Below, piece by piece: positions 31,745 to 43,500 of a DNA stretch of 64,000 nt (positions are counted from its first letter, which is position 1; the number at the start of each line of letters is the position of its first letter). The notes below the pieces were generated by a model that did not search any database, had not been told where the DNA came from, and was given only the letters and a program-made list of their open reading frames with translations. This DNA is from Diplonema papillatum (taxonomy: Eukaryota; Euglenozoa; Diplonemea; Diplonemida; Diplonemidae). The position numbers and the translations under genes were made by a program. Where the stretch lies: positions 186,001-250,000 of the forward strand of contig JAPJBO010000092.1 in the NCBI GenBank assembly GCA_030068145.1, read 5' to 3'.

Positions 31745-31815
31745 GTGGCAGAGTGAGCGGGTGTCGGCCTTCAGGCCGGTGTGTCCGGGTTCAAACCCCG
31801 CCCATGACACTTTTC
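31745..31815 (+). other. tRNA-like (A-box/B-box) module, SINE-type
   Basis: GGGTGGCAGAGTGAGCGGG fits an A box; CCGGGTTCAAACCCCGCCC fits a B box with a near-complete T arm. The sequence before it (ATATGGG) can pair with CCCATGA after it, as an acceptor stem would, with one mismatch. The anticodon arm is wrong: CGGCCTTCAGGCCG closes on a four-base loop. A tRNA-derived SINE head or tRNA pseudogene is more likely than a working tRNA. Confidence 0.5.
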
Positions 31816-31990
31816 CGGTCGAAGATTATTTCGAGGTTTGCTGTCGTTTCGGGGCCTGATGTGCCCGAAATTTGCGTTTTTTGCGGAGTTCCTCAGCCCC
31901 CCGGAGAAATACCGGAGGGGGGGGCGGCGGGAAAAGGCTGCCCCAGGGCGGCCCCCCCCCGTGCTGGGCCCCGGGTACGAGGCCAAACTT

Positions 31991-32525
31991 TACACCCGAA
32001 CTTAGCTTCGCCCGGACTTTGTTTCGCCCGAACTTAGCTTCACCCGAGCTTTGCTTCGCCCGAACTTTGCTTCACCTAACTTTGCTCACCCGAACTTAGC
32101 TTCGCCCGAACTTTGTTTCGCCCGAACTTTGTTTCGCCCGAACTTAGCTTCACCAGAACTTTGCTTCACCCGAACTTAGCTTCGCCCGAACTTTGCTTCA
32201 CCAGAACTTAGCTTCGCCCGAACTTTGCTTCACCCGAACTTAGCTTCGCCGAACTTTGTTTCGCCCGATCTTAGCTTCACCAGAACGTCCGAACTTTGCT
32301 TCACCCAGAACTTAGCTTCGCCCGGACTTTGTTTCGCCCGAACTTAGCTTCACCTTCGCCCGAACTTTGCTTCACCAGAACTTTGCTCACCCGAACTTAG
32401 CTTCGCCCGAACTTTGCTTCGCCCGAACTTTGTTTCGCCCGAACTTAGCTTCACCCGAACTTTGCTTCACCAGAACTTAGCATTGCCCGAACTTAGCTTC
32501 GCCCGAACTTTGCTGTTCCCCGAAC
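31991..32525 (+). repeat. Minisatellite of CGAACTTAGCTTCGCC units
   Basis: About 33 units of 16 bp alternate between CGAACTTAGCTTCGCC, CGAACTTTGCTTCACC and CGAACTTTGTTTCGCC, giving a 32-bp higher-order period. Several units are cut short. Confidence 0.95.
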
Positions 32526-32659
32526 TTTAACTGCTGCCTCCAGTCTCGCCACGCGCCGGCCTTAGCCGAGCGCACTTATTTTGTTTCAATGGCACCAAAC
32601 GTCCCCGAATAGTCACTTTGACCCCCGGGAAAATTTTTTAAAGGGGTCCCCCAAAAATC

Positions 32660-34430
32660 GTCATGACCACAAATTTTGTTCCCTTATATCCCAATGGGAC
32701 AACAAATTTTGTTCCCTTATATCCCAACCAACAAATTTTGTTCCCTTACCGTCTTCGGAAAAATATTGGATAGGAAAAATATCCAAATATTTTTCCGGTC
32801 CGATCAAAGTTCAAGGCGATTTTCCGGTTGTTAAGTTTAGAACGTATTCCCCCGCCCTCTAACTCTGGTTTCCCCCCCGCGCCTCATGCCACGAAATCCT
32901 AGGCTGAGAGCGCTTTGGACGCTCCGACCCAGCGGGTCTGGGTCGGTTCGCGGCCGGTCCGGAAGCAACGGGGACGCTGATGGTTCGATTTGCAGAAGGA
33001 AAAAGCGCTTACTGATGGAACCGTTCCTTGCGCCCTCACCATCTTTCGCCCACCAGTCGATGTAATGCTTTGTTGTCGCGGTGTTGGCCGGGTCTAGGTC
33101 AAGTGGAACCCCTTCGTGTCTGCGACCTGGGGAATGATCCGGCTCGTTTTCCCCGCCAAGATCACTTGGTAGGGGATGGGTATCCCATCCGCAGCCCCAC
33201 CCGTCACAACAGTAACGCTTCGCTTGTCGCCCATAGTCAATGCGCACATCACGAGTACCTTTCGGGGCGAGTGTCGCAGTCGGGCTGGGCGTGAAAAGCG
33301 CCGCAGCATGGTCGCAGTTCAAGACGCAGCTTTGTGGGATATCGTTACTCCATTAAAGCATGAACAGCTGGCCGCATCTCTTCTTTCTTTTGTTTCGTCT
33401 GGGTTTCATCCAGTACTCTGCTTGTCTTAGTCGTCTGTACGTAGTTGCTTCCGACCACCACTTCCGAGCCCATTCTGTGCTAAGTTCTGATTAGATGACT
33501 GGCAACCCAGTAGTTCGGGCGCAAGCACGCTCACGAGCGAGTAAGTGACAGCGGCCCCGTTCGTTCGTTTTCGCTCGATCAGTTCTAAAGGGATCACGGT
33601 CTCCTTTTTTTCGTAATGACAATGGACGGCCTCTCTTGGCCTTTTGTTCGTCAACGTCGATCGGTTCACTCCGACTTCCGCCTAGAGCGTGTGCAGTGGA
33701 GTTGTTTTTCCCGTACAGCGTACGAGCGCTGTGGCCGTTGCATGCGAAACCTTTTTGCCTGGCATGCTGTTCCACTTCTGCATCCCTCCTGTAGTCCTAG
33801 ACGGCAACAAGCTCCCCTATTCCACCTATTTCAAGGTCTCTTTCCTCCCACGAGCTGTACTCCCGCAAACCCGGAGCGGAGCGTTCTGCGGTGTTCCTCG
33901 TGCGGTATATCTAATTGATATCCCTGGTTCGTTTTCTTCTTTTTTGATCATTTCTTACACCCCGGACTTCAGCAGCCATATACTAAGTCAATGCGGGAGT
34001 GAAAACGTGCGGGAGGCCACTCCCGCGTTGAGGGAGTGAGGTCGACCGCACAAATGACCGCAAACCCACACCCGCAATCCGGAGTGGGAGTCCGGGGTGT
34101 ACATCAAGAGAGCCGAGCAGAAAATCCCGTCCGGGTAAAGCAGCTACTGCTGTGCGGGCAATCAGAGAAGACATAAATTCAAAAACAAAATTTCCGGGAA
34201 AATATCCAAATGTTCCGCGGAAGGCCGTTTTATCCAAAATATTTCCTATCCAAATATTATTCCTATCCAAATATTTTCCTATCCAATATTTTTCCGAAGA
34301 CGGTATATCCCAATGGGATTGCCTTGCCCAAGGTAATCTCATTGGGATATGAGGGAACAAAATTTGTTGTCCCATTGGGATATAAGGGAACAAAATTTGA
34401 AGTGGTGGGATATAAGGGAAATTCACCTTC
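32660..34430. mobile_element. Candidate decayed DNA transposon bounded by inverted family C repeats
   Basis: 32680-32820 (TTTTGTTCCCTTATATCCCA units, then GTCTTCGGAAAAATATTGGA and TAGGAAAAATATCC) is repeated in inverse orientation at 34190-34420. About 1.4 kb lie between the arms, including transposase-like coding remains at 33094-33322. The termini are themselves built of repeated units, so exact ends are unclear. Confidence 0.4.
33094..33322 (-). pseudogene. Possible DDE-transposase remnant
   Basis: One frame from an ATG at 33309 reads KVLVMCALTMGDKRSVTVVT, then GGAADGIPIPYQVILAGKTS. This resembles the stretch before the second catalytic Asp of pogo/jerky-type DDE transposases (TVVL...ADG..LPP.VI..GK). 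A second frame further on reads TTKHYIDWWAKDG, which fits the helix after it. A frame change near 33095 separates the two. No intact DDE triad is visible. The overlapping frame ending at 32837 (161 residues, no motif) is an alternative reading. Confidence 0.3.
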
Positions 34431-35497
34431 TTTTTATCTAACGGGAGTGAGGATAGCGCGCTGTCATCGAACGGGGTTTGTTCTGACAAATTGCATTTGT
34501 TAGACGCAAAAATGCCAAAAAACGGAACTTCGGGCGGTAGAAAACAGTAAGCCCGCAAACGAACGCTCTATCCTTCTTTTTCCTCTCGTGTCCTTGATGG
34601 TCTGGTGAGGTGGGCGGGTGATCGTCACGACAACTTCATTTTCATGGCTGTTTTTGGCCGGCCGGCTTTGGCTGCAAGAGGCGTTGTTTTGGTTGGTGCT
34701 TCGGGAGGAAGATCAGGGGTTCACACCCTGCGCTGCACCGGCGGACACCGAATGAGGGGTGTCGAGACCAAATTTGGTAGGTTCAGTGAGGTCGGGCAGA
34801 GAGTTTTCGTTGACCGCACTAACCCTGAGCCCAAAATCCTGGACGTGGTTCAGGTGGCAAATTTGGTAAATGATCATGATCAGAAGCTCCTACTTGGGCG
34901 GTTCAGTTTCCTCACACATTGCATGTGGCTAAAAACCTTTTTGCGCATAAACTTTTTTTTGAGGCTGCTGGGCCCCCCAACCCGTGGAAGAACGAGCTCA
35001 GTGCCTCAACCCAACTGGAGACACGGGAAACTGCAACCCCCGATACCCCAATGCTCAGTCGGTCCACCCCCTTCTGATGAGCCGTTAAGGCAAAACGGCT
35101 TGCAACGAGGTGATGGGTTCACACTATGTACTCTTCTTGACTGTTCTGCAAGGCGTTCGCACCATCTGTGGTTGTAGCCCCACGATTCTGGTGCTCATTT
35201 TTGAGCAGATTCGTGAGCAAGCATGTTGCGGCCCAATGACTGCTCACAATGGCAAGCGGTGTGACAAGAGTAAGCATCTCAGTCGTATCTGACAGGCTAG
35301 ACAAGAGACATCGGTAGACTTGGGCAAAAGACAGCATAACAATGGCAACAAGAGCACGCTCAAGAAAGGCTCTGCGGCCGTGCCTCCCTGGCCCTCTTTC
35401 TTTCCCGGAGGACCAGCGCGTCCGGCGATTCTCCTTGCCACACCGCCACACTGCCCCGTGCCCCGCCACTAAGCCACAGCTGCGAGCACGCCTGGCA
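34431..35497. other. Intergenic stretch downstream of the DEAH helicase
   Basis: It holds a 100-bp dispersed repeat (34803-34905), and GGAGTGAGGATAGCGCGCTG near 34443 recurs with changes at 41529. A plus-strand ORF of 190 codons (34605-35177) covers the repeat and has no recognised domain; I do not call it a gene. Confidence 0.4.
34803..34905 (+). repeat. 100-bp dispersed repeat, copy 1
   Basis: TTTTCGTTGACCGCACTAAC through CTACTTGGGCG matches 63905-64000 at about 93 percent with small indels. Confidence 0.9.
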
Positions 35498-38049
35498 CTA
35501 CTTCCGCCGCCATCTGCCCGGAGCCGCGTCGATGAGCCACTGCTCTTCGACGGCGACGCAGTTGCGCATGTACCTCTTCTTTGTGAGAACCAACTCATTG
35601 TAGACGAGAAGCGCCGGGTGCGCGCGCGACCGAAAGAGGCATGACGTCGGATGCACGCCGACCTCCTGCCGAGCCTCGATCGTCACGTACGACTTGCGGT
35701 CCGCGTCGTACTGCGCTACGTTTTGGAAGAAGCCGTAGCAGAATGCCTTTCTGATGAGGCTTCGCCCATCTTCTTGCTCAGACCGCCGCTCAATCGGTGC
35801 ATCAGCTTGCACATCAGAGAGCTGGGACGCACTCGTCGAGCCAGAAGCGCCTTTGTTCGATAGTCCCTTCTTCTTCTGCTGCGCAGCGACGAGCAGGTCG
35901 CAAAGCTGCTTGCGGACGTCTGTCACCTGCAGCATGCGCCGCTCGTTGATGAAGAGGTGCCGGCACCAGCTCTTCCGGTCGGTCGCAGTTTTCTGTTTCT
36001 TGTAATCGTTGTACAGGTTGAGCAGAGTCAGGTGGTCGCCGTGCGGTGAGGCGAAGGCGGCCCTCGACTTGTCAGCGGCCTCCCGTTCCTTCCGCGTAGG
36101 GTTCGTCAGCACGTTTTCTACAGACAGCATCGAAAGGATGCTAACGACCGACTCGAACACACCGAACTCCAGCGCCGTCAGCAGCGTCTTCGCATGGGTT
36201 GGCTCCAAGGGGAAAGCGCCGATAGTCATGCCCAGCTCGGTCACTTCGCCTGTGGACGAGAGAGCACCCAGGAGGTAGAGAAGGTGCAAGGCTGCGACGA
36301 TGTGCTGGCGCTGCGGGGGGTCGATGAAATCGAAGGAAAGCGGGTTTTCAACGCCGAGGCACTTGAGCTGGAGGACCACCGCCGTGAGGTTCACCCTGCG
36401 GATCTCGGGCTCGGTGGCCGTTGGGAGGGTGAGGAAGGTTTGCTCGGTGTACATGCGGTAGCACTCGCCGCTCTGTACGCGCCCGGCTCTGCCGGAGCGT
36501 TGCTTTGCCTGCGCCTGCGACACTTCTACCTCCACCAGCGACTCCATGCCAGTCCGAGGGTTGTACCTGATGTGTATCGTGCGGTGTGCGAGACTCGTAT
36601 GAAACAAAAAAGCAGTCAAGCAGGGGACAACCTCTGCGAAAAGACAGCTCTGGGATATTATATGCAGTTCCAGGAGATACGGATGGCAGACAGTCAGGTA
36701 CGTTGAACGTTCTGACTAACTTTTGACGGTCGTCTATCCTTGCGTTCTGGCTTCTATTTTGCGATGCAAAATAAAAGCCAGAAAGGCCAAAAAGGTCGCC
36801 CGCTTCGCTCGCATACCTTTTTTCCTTGACCAGTCCGCAGTCTACGACGTAGCGTATGTTGGGTATGGTCAGCGACGTTTCGGCAACATTCGTGGAGAGG
36901 ATGACTTTGCGGGCCCCCTTCGGCGGTGGCACGAAAGCTCGGGCTTGCCGCTCGACGGACAAGTTCGCGTAAAGGGGGACGGGAAGCAGGTCACCTACTG
37001 CGGTGCCGCCGGCCTTCTTTCGGGCTTCGAGGGTCGGCACTTTGTCCTGCAGCAGCCGCAAGCAATCTTCGATCGTGTCTTGGCCTGTGGTTTTGTATTG
37101 TGCCTTGTCGCAGCAAGGACCCCCATCTCTGTCTGCTCCTTTGCCGTCACCGCCGCGTGGTGCAAAAATCGAAGGGAGAAACGCCTGGTGACTCTGGTGT
37201 GCGGTCGAGTACAGAGTGCTCCGTGCTTCAGCCCTTCAAGGACATGACGCGGACCATCAGCGGAACCCGAGTGTCAACACAGGACATGTAGGAGGGGACA
37301 CAAGCCATACCGGTGAGGAAGACGAGAATATCGCCAGGGTCGTCCGGATGATCGACGTGGATTTGCAGGACGGTGCTAACGGCGCCGTCGATGATGTTTT
37401 TGACCGGATCGACCGTGTAGAACGTGTCGACAGGGAACGTGCGCCCACCAACGAAGGCAATGGGGCAGTTGTTCCAGAATCGCGAGAAGACGCCGGCGTT
37501 GAGTGTTGCGGACATGATAACGATCTTGAGGTCCGACCTACGCTGCGCGAGCTGCTTGATCAGACCGAGTAGGATGTCTGAGTTGACGGAGCGTTCGTGT
37601 GCTTCATCGAGGATCAAGATCGAGTACTGGGAAAGGTTGTCCGACGTGAGGAGCTCCCGGAGGAGGATGCCGTCTGTCATGTACTTGATTCGCGTCGCGC
37701 GCGACGTTTTGTCGTCGAAACGCACGCAGTACCCGACGGTGCCCCCCACCTTGCAATTGGCCTCCTCTGCCACCCGGAGAGCCACTGTAATCGCAGCTAT
37801 CCGGCGCGGCTGTGTGACGCCGATGATGCCCGCACCCTTGGCCAGCCGCCGCATCAAGAACTGCGGCACCTGCGTGGTCTTCCCCGACCCGGTCTCGCCG
37901 AGGAGCACCACCGCCTGATTCCGCTGGACCAGCTCCCAGATCCCTTCTTCCGCTTCGGCCACGGGCAGCCGCTGCGCCGTCACGCGCAGGGCCGCCGCTT
38001 GCTTCCGCCTTTTCACGGCGTCGTCGTCATCCTCGACTCGACGCTTCAT
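35498..38049 (-). CDS. DEAH-box ATP-dependent RNA helicase, DHX33-like
   Basis: Three exons, 38049-37311, 37084-36817 and 36566-35498, join in frame to 691 residues. Introns are 226 nt (GTATGG..CACAG) and 250 nt (GTATGC..ATCAG). Motifs in order: basic N-terminus; motif I GETGSGKT at 51-58; PRRIAA; motif II DEAH at 148-151; motif III SAT at 180-182; FLTGQ across the first splice; STNVAETSLTI; YNPRTGMESL across the second splice; motif VI QRSGRAGR. The helicase-associated region (LGALSSTGEVTELG, MAAFPLEP-like IGAFPLEPTHAKTL) and OB-fold domain follow, with HPTSCLFRSRAHPALLVYNE and LIDAAPGRWRRK at the end. Length and the C-terminal motif agree best with the DHX33 branch (about 700 residues, nucleolar, ribosome biogenesis); other DEAH proteins such as DHX8 or DHX15 relatives are less likely. 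The start was chosen at the first ATG before the basic N-terminus. Confidence 0.92.
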
Positions 38050-39360
38050 GGCTAGCGGTGGAGAAAGGAGGTGTGGTTCCCCCTCTATGTGCGCTCCTCC
38101 GCGCGCTCCCCGCTCCCCACCTAGTCTCTGGTTCACGTTTTTGGGGTCACAAAGCACACTGCCTCTCATGTTTGATGACGCTGGGAGAGGGTGTTGTAAC
38201 AATGCGCTTGGAAATGATTGTTGTGCTCAACACCTATCTGCGCCGTGTTTCGCCTTGAGAAGGCGGACGACCACGCCGCTTTGCGTGCTTCCAGCACCCG
38301 CGCGTGACGCTGAACTTGGCCGGTCCGGCTTCAGCACGCAGGAATGTCGATGGCAGTGCACGGCATCGGCAAGTACTCTGTGCAACTCCAGACCTGACAG
38401 ACCGTGTTGAACTGGCAAGAATTGGCCCTACTTTCTTGCTGAGCCTGGAACCGTGCCCATATGCACGATCGCGATGTTGACGGGATTTGAAAAGGAAATG
38501 GGTTTGTTCATATTTTTGTATGCACGGTTGCTATTCGACACGAGAGGTACAACAGACGGGCAGGAAGAATTCTCTCTTCCGGTCCGGACACAACAAAGAG
38601 CGGGGAGCATCGCCGGCTCGACGGCTGGCATGTGCTTGGCGACAGCCCCGCAAAAAAATGGGGGCCTGGAGCAGGCCGATATCTATGAAAAGACAACCGG
38701 GAAGTTGTCGTGTGTGGGCTAGTTTTGCGTTTCAGGCAATCTTCGCTGGGGTGACAGCATTTCGGGTATTGTTGCTGGTGTGTTCTTGTGCGTAGATGTC
38801 GATTCACCTGACGCATCGATGTGCCACGACCATCGCCCAGGCGCCGAGAAGCCACGGTAGTTTGGTAGGTCGGCACCAAGCCCGCAGTACGCCTTGCACA
38901 GGGGAAGGACGAGCAAGTCGGTAAGCTACAGCTGGCAAGGTACCAACAAAGAAGTGGCCGGCGACTCTTCCGGGGGTCTGTGATTCCTTTTTCTTCCAAG
39001 CAACCGCTAAAGGTCCGCTTTCTGAGCCTCCAAACGAGATGATTCGGGGCTGCAGATGCCACAGCCTTCGCCATTGGCGTTTTGCTTAGTTTCAAGTGTA
39101 TTCGGGCCTGGTCAACCTCAACTGCTTCCAGTGGACTTCCACTCGCGCGGCGTCAATAACGTCCGTGAGATTGACCTGCTTCATCAATGCCTGTTTTTTG
39201 TTGTTGATAGGCTCTGATCCGAGACACTGCAAGAACGATAGGGGTAGGCGCAGCCGCGGTCAGCACTGCGTGCTGACGATAAGAGGGTTTAATCATGTCC
39301 CTTCACGACATGGAGTGGTATCGGGATTTGTATTTTTTTTCGGCTCAGTGCGTCGGCATT
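38050..39360. other. Intergenic stretch upstream of the helicase
   Basis: A diverged family A core (CTCAACACCTATCTGCGCCG, then TGTTTCG) lies near 38226. No gene was found. Confidence 0.45.
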
Positions 39361-39774
39361 GCTAGATCGAACTCGACCCACGTACGAACCGCGAGCTGGT
39401 GTTGTTGAAGGCGGTGACCGACGGCGTGAACGATGCCATCTTGCAGAAGGTGGCCTTGGCGTTCGTACCGCACGCTTCGAGGTGCGGAAGGTGACCTCCG
39501 CGGAATGAGCGACCGAGGGGACGTTTCGTACCCCCCGTTTTCGACGCGCGAGGCGGTGGCGGTGGCGGTGTCGCAGCGGACCGCGTCGTCGCCTTCCGCA
39601 CCTCGCGACGGCGGGAAGCGTGCGGGACGGCGAACACGCGCTCGGCTCCTCTTGCAACATTCGGTCTTTCAGCCTTCGCCTTGCTTTTTTGCCTCGAACA
39701 TGAAAACCGACGTACCACGCTGTTAGAAGGAAGTCGCGCGCATCGCGGGAAAACGGAACCTGGATCATCCACGC

Positions 39775-40306
39775 TTACGCCGTTCGCTCTCGCCGACGCG
39801 GGTGCTCGTCGTTGGCGCCCGCAGCCGGCCGCCGCGCTGATCGGGGGGTCGAAGTCGTAATTCGGGATGCTGACGGGCTGTGGGCTTTCCCGTCCATCTC
39901 CACCATGCGCGCGCCCATGCCACCGCCATTTCCGTCAACGAGAGCAGTAAGGCGGCAGTCACGCCGGGCCTCTCCCCACCGCAACCGCGACCTTCCAAAG
40001 AGAGAGAAACGAGGAACAAGAACGTTGGTATGTGGCTAGAAGAAGACGTACCTTCAGGGTGTCTAGGGAGAGCATAATCAGCTCGTCTTCGCCCAATCCC
40101 TCGAGACGGCATCGGGAGACGAACGTTGCCCAAGCCATCTCACCCGGCGTCGGCGACAAGCACATGTCGGCTGGACTCGGGAACGTGCTCGATAGAGCAA
40201 CGGCCCCACTTCCCGACGGACGCGACTGCACAGTCGTCGCGGAACGCTGGTTGACGACCCTCTGTTGATTGGATGCGGATGGATCAGTCAGTATCGCCGA
40301 ACACAC
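39775..40306 (-). CDS. Candidate two-exon gene of unknown function
   Basis: The minus-strand frame from about 40306 to 40053 reads as protein with GC-rich third positions (CLSPTPGEMAWATFVSRCRL, EDELIMLSLDTLK) and ends in an AAG|GTACGT donor. The first ATG in frame is at 40165; the frame is open further up without an ATG, so an upstream exon is likely. A phase-0 acceptor GAGAG near 39982 would continue into ARRDCRLTALVDGNGGGMGA and a stop at 39775. No domain was recognised. The first-exon module copy at 40351-40440 lies just upstream. Alternative acceptors in the same region give other frames, so the second exon is weak. Confidence 0.35.
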
Positions 40307-40350
40307 AGTGTTACGAGTGACGCAAGCTTGCTATGCAAGCTTGGTATGCA

Positions 40351-40440
40351 CAGGTTTTGTTTGTGCGCACTAGCGGAACTCGCCTGCTTTGGTAAGTTTC
40401 ATTGTACCAACAATGCATTGTTAACACAAAAGACAGGCGC
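40351..40440 (-). repeat. First-exon module, copy 2
   Basis: It matches 5989-6083, including the ATG, the following codons for KLTKA and the upstream TTAACAATGCATTGTTGG. The donor base has changed from GT to GC (GGCGAGT), so a standard splice is no longer possible here, and a 20-bp insert of copy 1 is absent. Confidence 0.8.
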
Positions 40441-40551
40441 GTCGTTTTCTTTGTGTGCGCCGGTTAATCGTTTCTCTGTTAACGGGTTCAGAGTTCTGAT
40501 CAATCGCGAAAACACGCAGCCTGCACAATACATGATAGTTAGTTATGATAG

Positions 40552-43500
40552 TTAGCACGACAAAATGGCTGGAGTACTGGAAACGAGGGTCGGTTGGATA
40601 AGATCGACAAACGAAGCTGCTGGTGACAACGGAGGGGCGGGGCATACCAGAGGTTGCTTTTTGCCTACAGACGTGAGGCTGTTGCTTCGGTTGAAGCTAG
40701 CGGGGGGCATGCGGCTGAGAGCGTGGGGTGGCGTGTGCGTACGGCCGAAAACAGGAGAAGAGGGACGCGCCGTGTGGTAAGTGTGGGACAGGCCAAACGG
40801 AGCGGTCCACTGCGGGCTGTCGACGGCTGCTCGCGCGGGAGGGAAGCGTTTGGCGGTTCCGAAGGACGGCGAGCGGCGGGTCGCCGCGGACGGGCTCTCC
40901 GCCGGAGGCAGCGGCTTCGTCCGCAAATAAAAGGTCTTCTGGGGAACAGGGTCGCACACGTCGCGCTTCGCCCGCCCGAACGTACCGCCGCTTCGTTTGC
41001 TAAGGTAGCCCATCATGCGCCCCGGGTCCACATAGCTGCCTGGGCCCGGCGAGGCGACACCGCCGGCTCTGTTCATTCGCTGCGTCGGCGTCGTGCCGAA
41101 GTTCACGCCTGCGTTCGTTTTTGAGTTTCCGGCGATCCTCCTCGCGCAGTCAGTCTGACTCGGACGAGATTTCCGGGACCGCTGCCTGTCTGACTTTTCT
41201 GCGTACTTTTCTCGTACTGTTGTCGTCCTTCTTGAAACATCGTAAAATAAGCCCAACGTGGTTGCGAAACATTCATCAAGATATAGAGAGAAGGTATGCA
41301 CCAAGTCCCGACACTGACTGGAGAGAAGGCGATGCCTCGTCCGGCTTTCTCTGACGGCGGTTCGGGTGGCACAGCACACGTTCGCCCGCACGCCGCAGCA
41401 CGAAACTTCGAACGGACGGAGCTTAAGCTTTGTGAATTTCTGCACGAACTGAAAAAAAAAAAAAACGGATCTGGCGCTTCCTGTGTTTGTGCGCACTTCC
41501 TCCTTCAACCCTGTTTTGTTCATCTAACGGGAGTGAGGATAGTACGCTGCCAATCGTTCGGTTTTGGTCTTCAAAAAAATGCGTACTACTACGGCGGGCG
41601 CAAGTCGTTGCGCCGTGGGCGCGGAGCGGGCCGCAGCAAAAAAATGAAGCTCAAAGCACGCACCACGGGTCGCCGGCGATATGGCACGGTGCCTGGCAGG
41701 TTTTGGTCTTCTGCAGATGCGTGGACACAGCGACTGGTCACGAAGCCCTCAAACTGCGCGCGGTGTCCCTACCTTAGTTCGCGTGCACAAGCTTGGTCTA
41801 GAAAACAGACGGCAAATTTTACAAAAATACTCGGCGTAGCTGCTTCGACTCCGAATGGAAGGGGGGAAATATAGAGGTAAGGGGCAAATACAATACAAAC
41901 ACAATCTGATTTGTTCTTCGCTTACACCACCAACACGTGGTTCGGTAGTTACAGCACTTGGGATCCCTTCTGTTCTTTGTCGGGCAGCATCGTCGAGCAT
42001 TTCCTTTCAAGCTGGCGCTTATGTAAAAAAAAAGTCTTTTCCCGACTTCTTCTGAAAGAGAAAAAAGGAACTATGGTAGTAGTTTGTTAGACAAGAAAAA
42101 ATGAAGCTCAAAGCACGCACCACGGGTCGCCGGCGATATGGCGCGGTCGGCAACGGACCGGGTGAAGGCAGACAAGCCCTTCGATGCGCTGCGCTTGCGG
42201 CTGCCGGTGGAGCTGGACCTCCGCTTGGCGCCCATCGCCGCGTGATCGACGGTATACGAGCCCGGCCCCGGCAAACTCGTCTTCTGCGTCGCTGCCACCA
42301 CGGTCCGCCTCTCCGTCCCGAAGGATGAAACTCTGCTGCGAGGAGTCAGGGGGCTCGACGGTTTGGGCGGCGTTGCAGGACTTGACGCATACGCCACGGG
42401 TGCTGGGTGGAAGGGGCCCGCGGCGTCGGGCGACCCCCCGCCGTAGTACCCTCCCGGATACGACGCGAAGCTGTGCGGGGGAGACGCTGGGTTCGCGAGC
42501 TGATGCGGCAGCCGGGGCGGGATTTTGGGCTCCGGCGTCAGCGACTCCCAGCGGACCGGCTCTTCGCCCTCCGGGGTCTGCGGCGGCAGCGACGGGGGCG
42601 TCGGCGGGAAGCCCAGCGGCGCGGGCAGCCCCAGCCGCGATCCGCAGGCAGACCCGCCCGGGAAGTGCGCAGCGCGCGGGTCACGGGGCCCTTCGCGCGA
42701 CCCCAGGGGGTGCACGGCAACCGGGTGGCGGCCGCCGGGCGGTGAAGGCGAGCGGTCGGAGCACGACCGCACCGGCGGCGACTGCAGCGCGCCGGCCTTC
42801 GACGCGTTGGACACACCGCGCCTCGGTTGCCCCCCCCGGGACTCGACGCCGGAAGCCGGCGGAACCACGCGGCATGGGCCATCGCGCACGGGGTGGCGGT
42901 GGGGGTGGACGTTGCCCGCCGATGCCGCGGGTGGGCATGCGCGGTGGGCTTGCGCGTCAGCGGACGGCGCGGCGCTTCCCCTGCAGTACGGCGGCACCGA
43001 GCCGTCGCCCAAGTTGCTGGCGCGGGCGGCAGCCACGAGCCCCTGCGCCTGGGCTCTGGTGGTAGTCGTGCCCGGGTACGCTGCCTCCTGCGACATCGAA
43101 GGCCGTCGGTCGCGCGCTTGTTGGAAGCCCCGCCGGGGCGGTTCGTCGGGCTGGCGGACCCCGCCCGACGGCGGCAAATCCGACTCCTGCGGCAGAGTCG
43201 ATGCGCCGGTTCCCGCTGCGCTCTGCCGGCTGGCCACGCTCCTCCCTTTCGATGTTTTCCCCGAAGGTTCACTCACAGACACCGGGGCCGGTGGTGATAC
43301 GTCGGACACCGCCAGGCTGTTGGCAGACGGCGGCAGCGCCGGCGATGCGACCGTGGAGGCTGAAGGGATGACCGCCGTCATCATGCTCCGGCCGAGGCTT
43401 GCCGAGAACGCTGCTGTGTGCTGGGACACCACGGTTTGGATGTGCGGAGACAGCGACGAGCATGTGTCCACCGGCACCAGGTCCTTCGAGCAGGCACTAC

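Noticed and set aside
31745-31815. Functional tRNA gene
   Set aside because: A and B boxes and part of an acceptor stem are there, but the anticodon arm cannot form a seven-base loop.
32837-33322. 161-codon minus-strand ORF as a host gene
   Set aside because: An overlapping frame gives the better transposase-like reading, and the ORF continues into low-complexity Arg-rich sequence without a motif.
34605-35177. Plus-strand ORF of 190 codons as a gene
   Set aside because: It spans the 100-bp dispersed repeat that recurs at the window end, and no domain or splice signal was seen.
40351-40440. Working first exon of the candidate gene at 39775-40306
   Set aside because: The donor is GC and the phase does not fit the downstream frame; without a splice the frame stops after ten codons.
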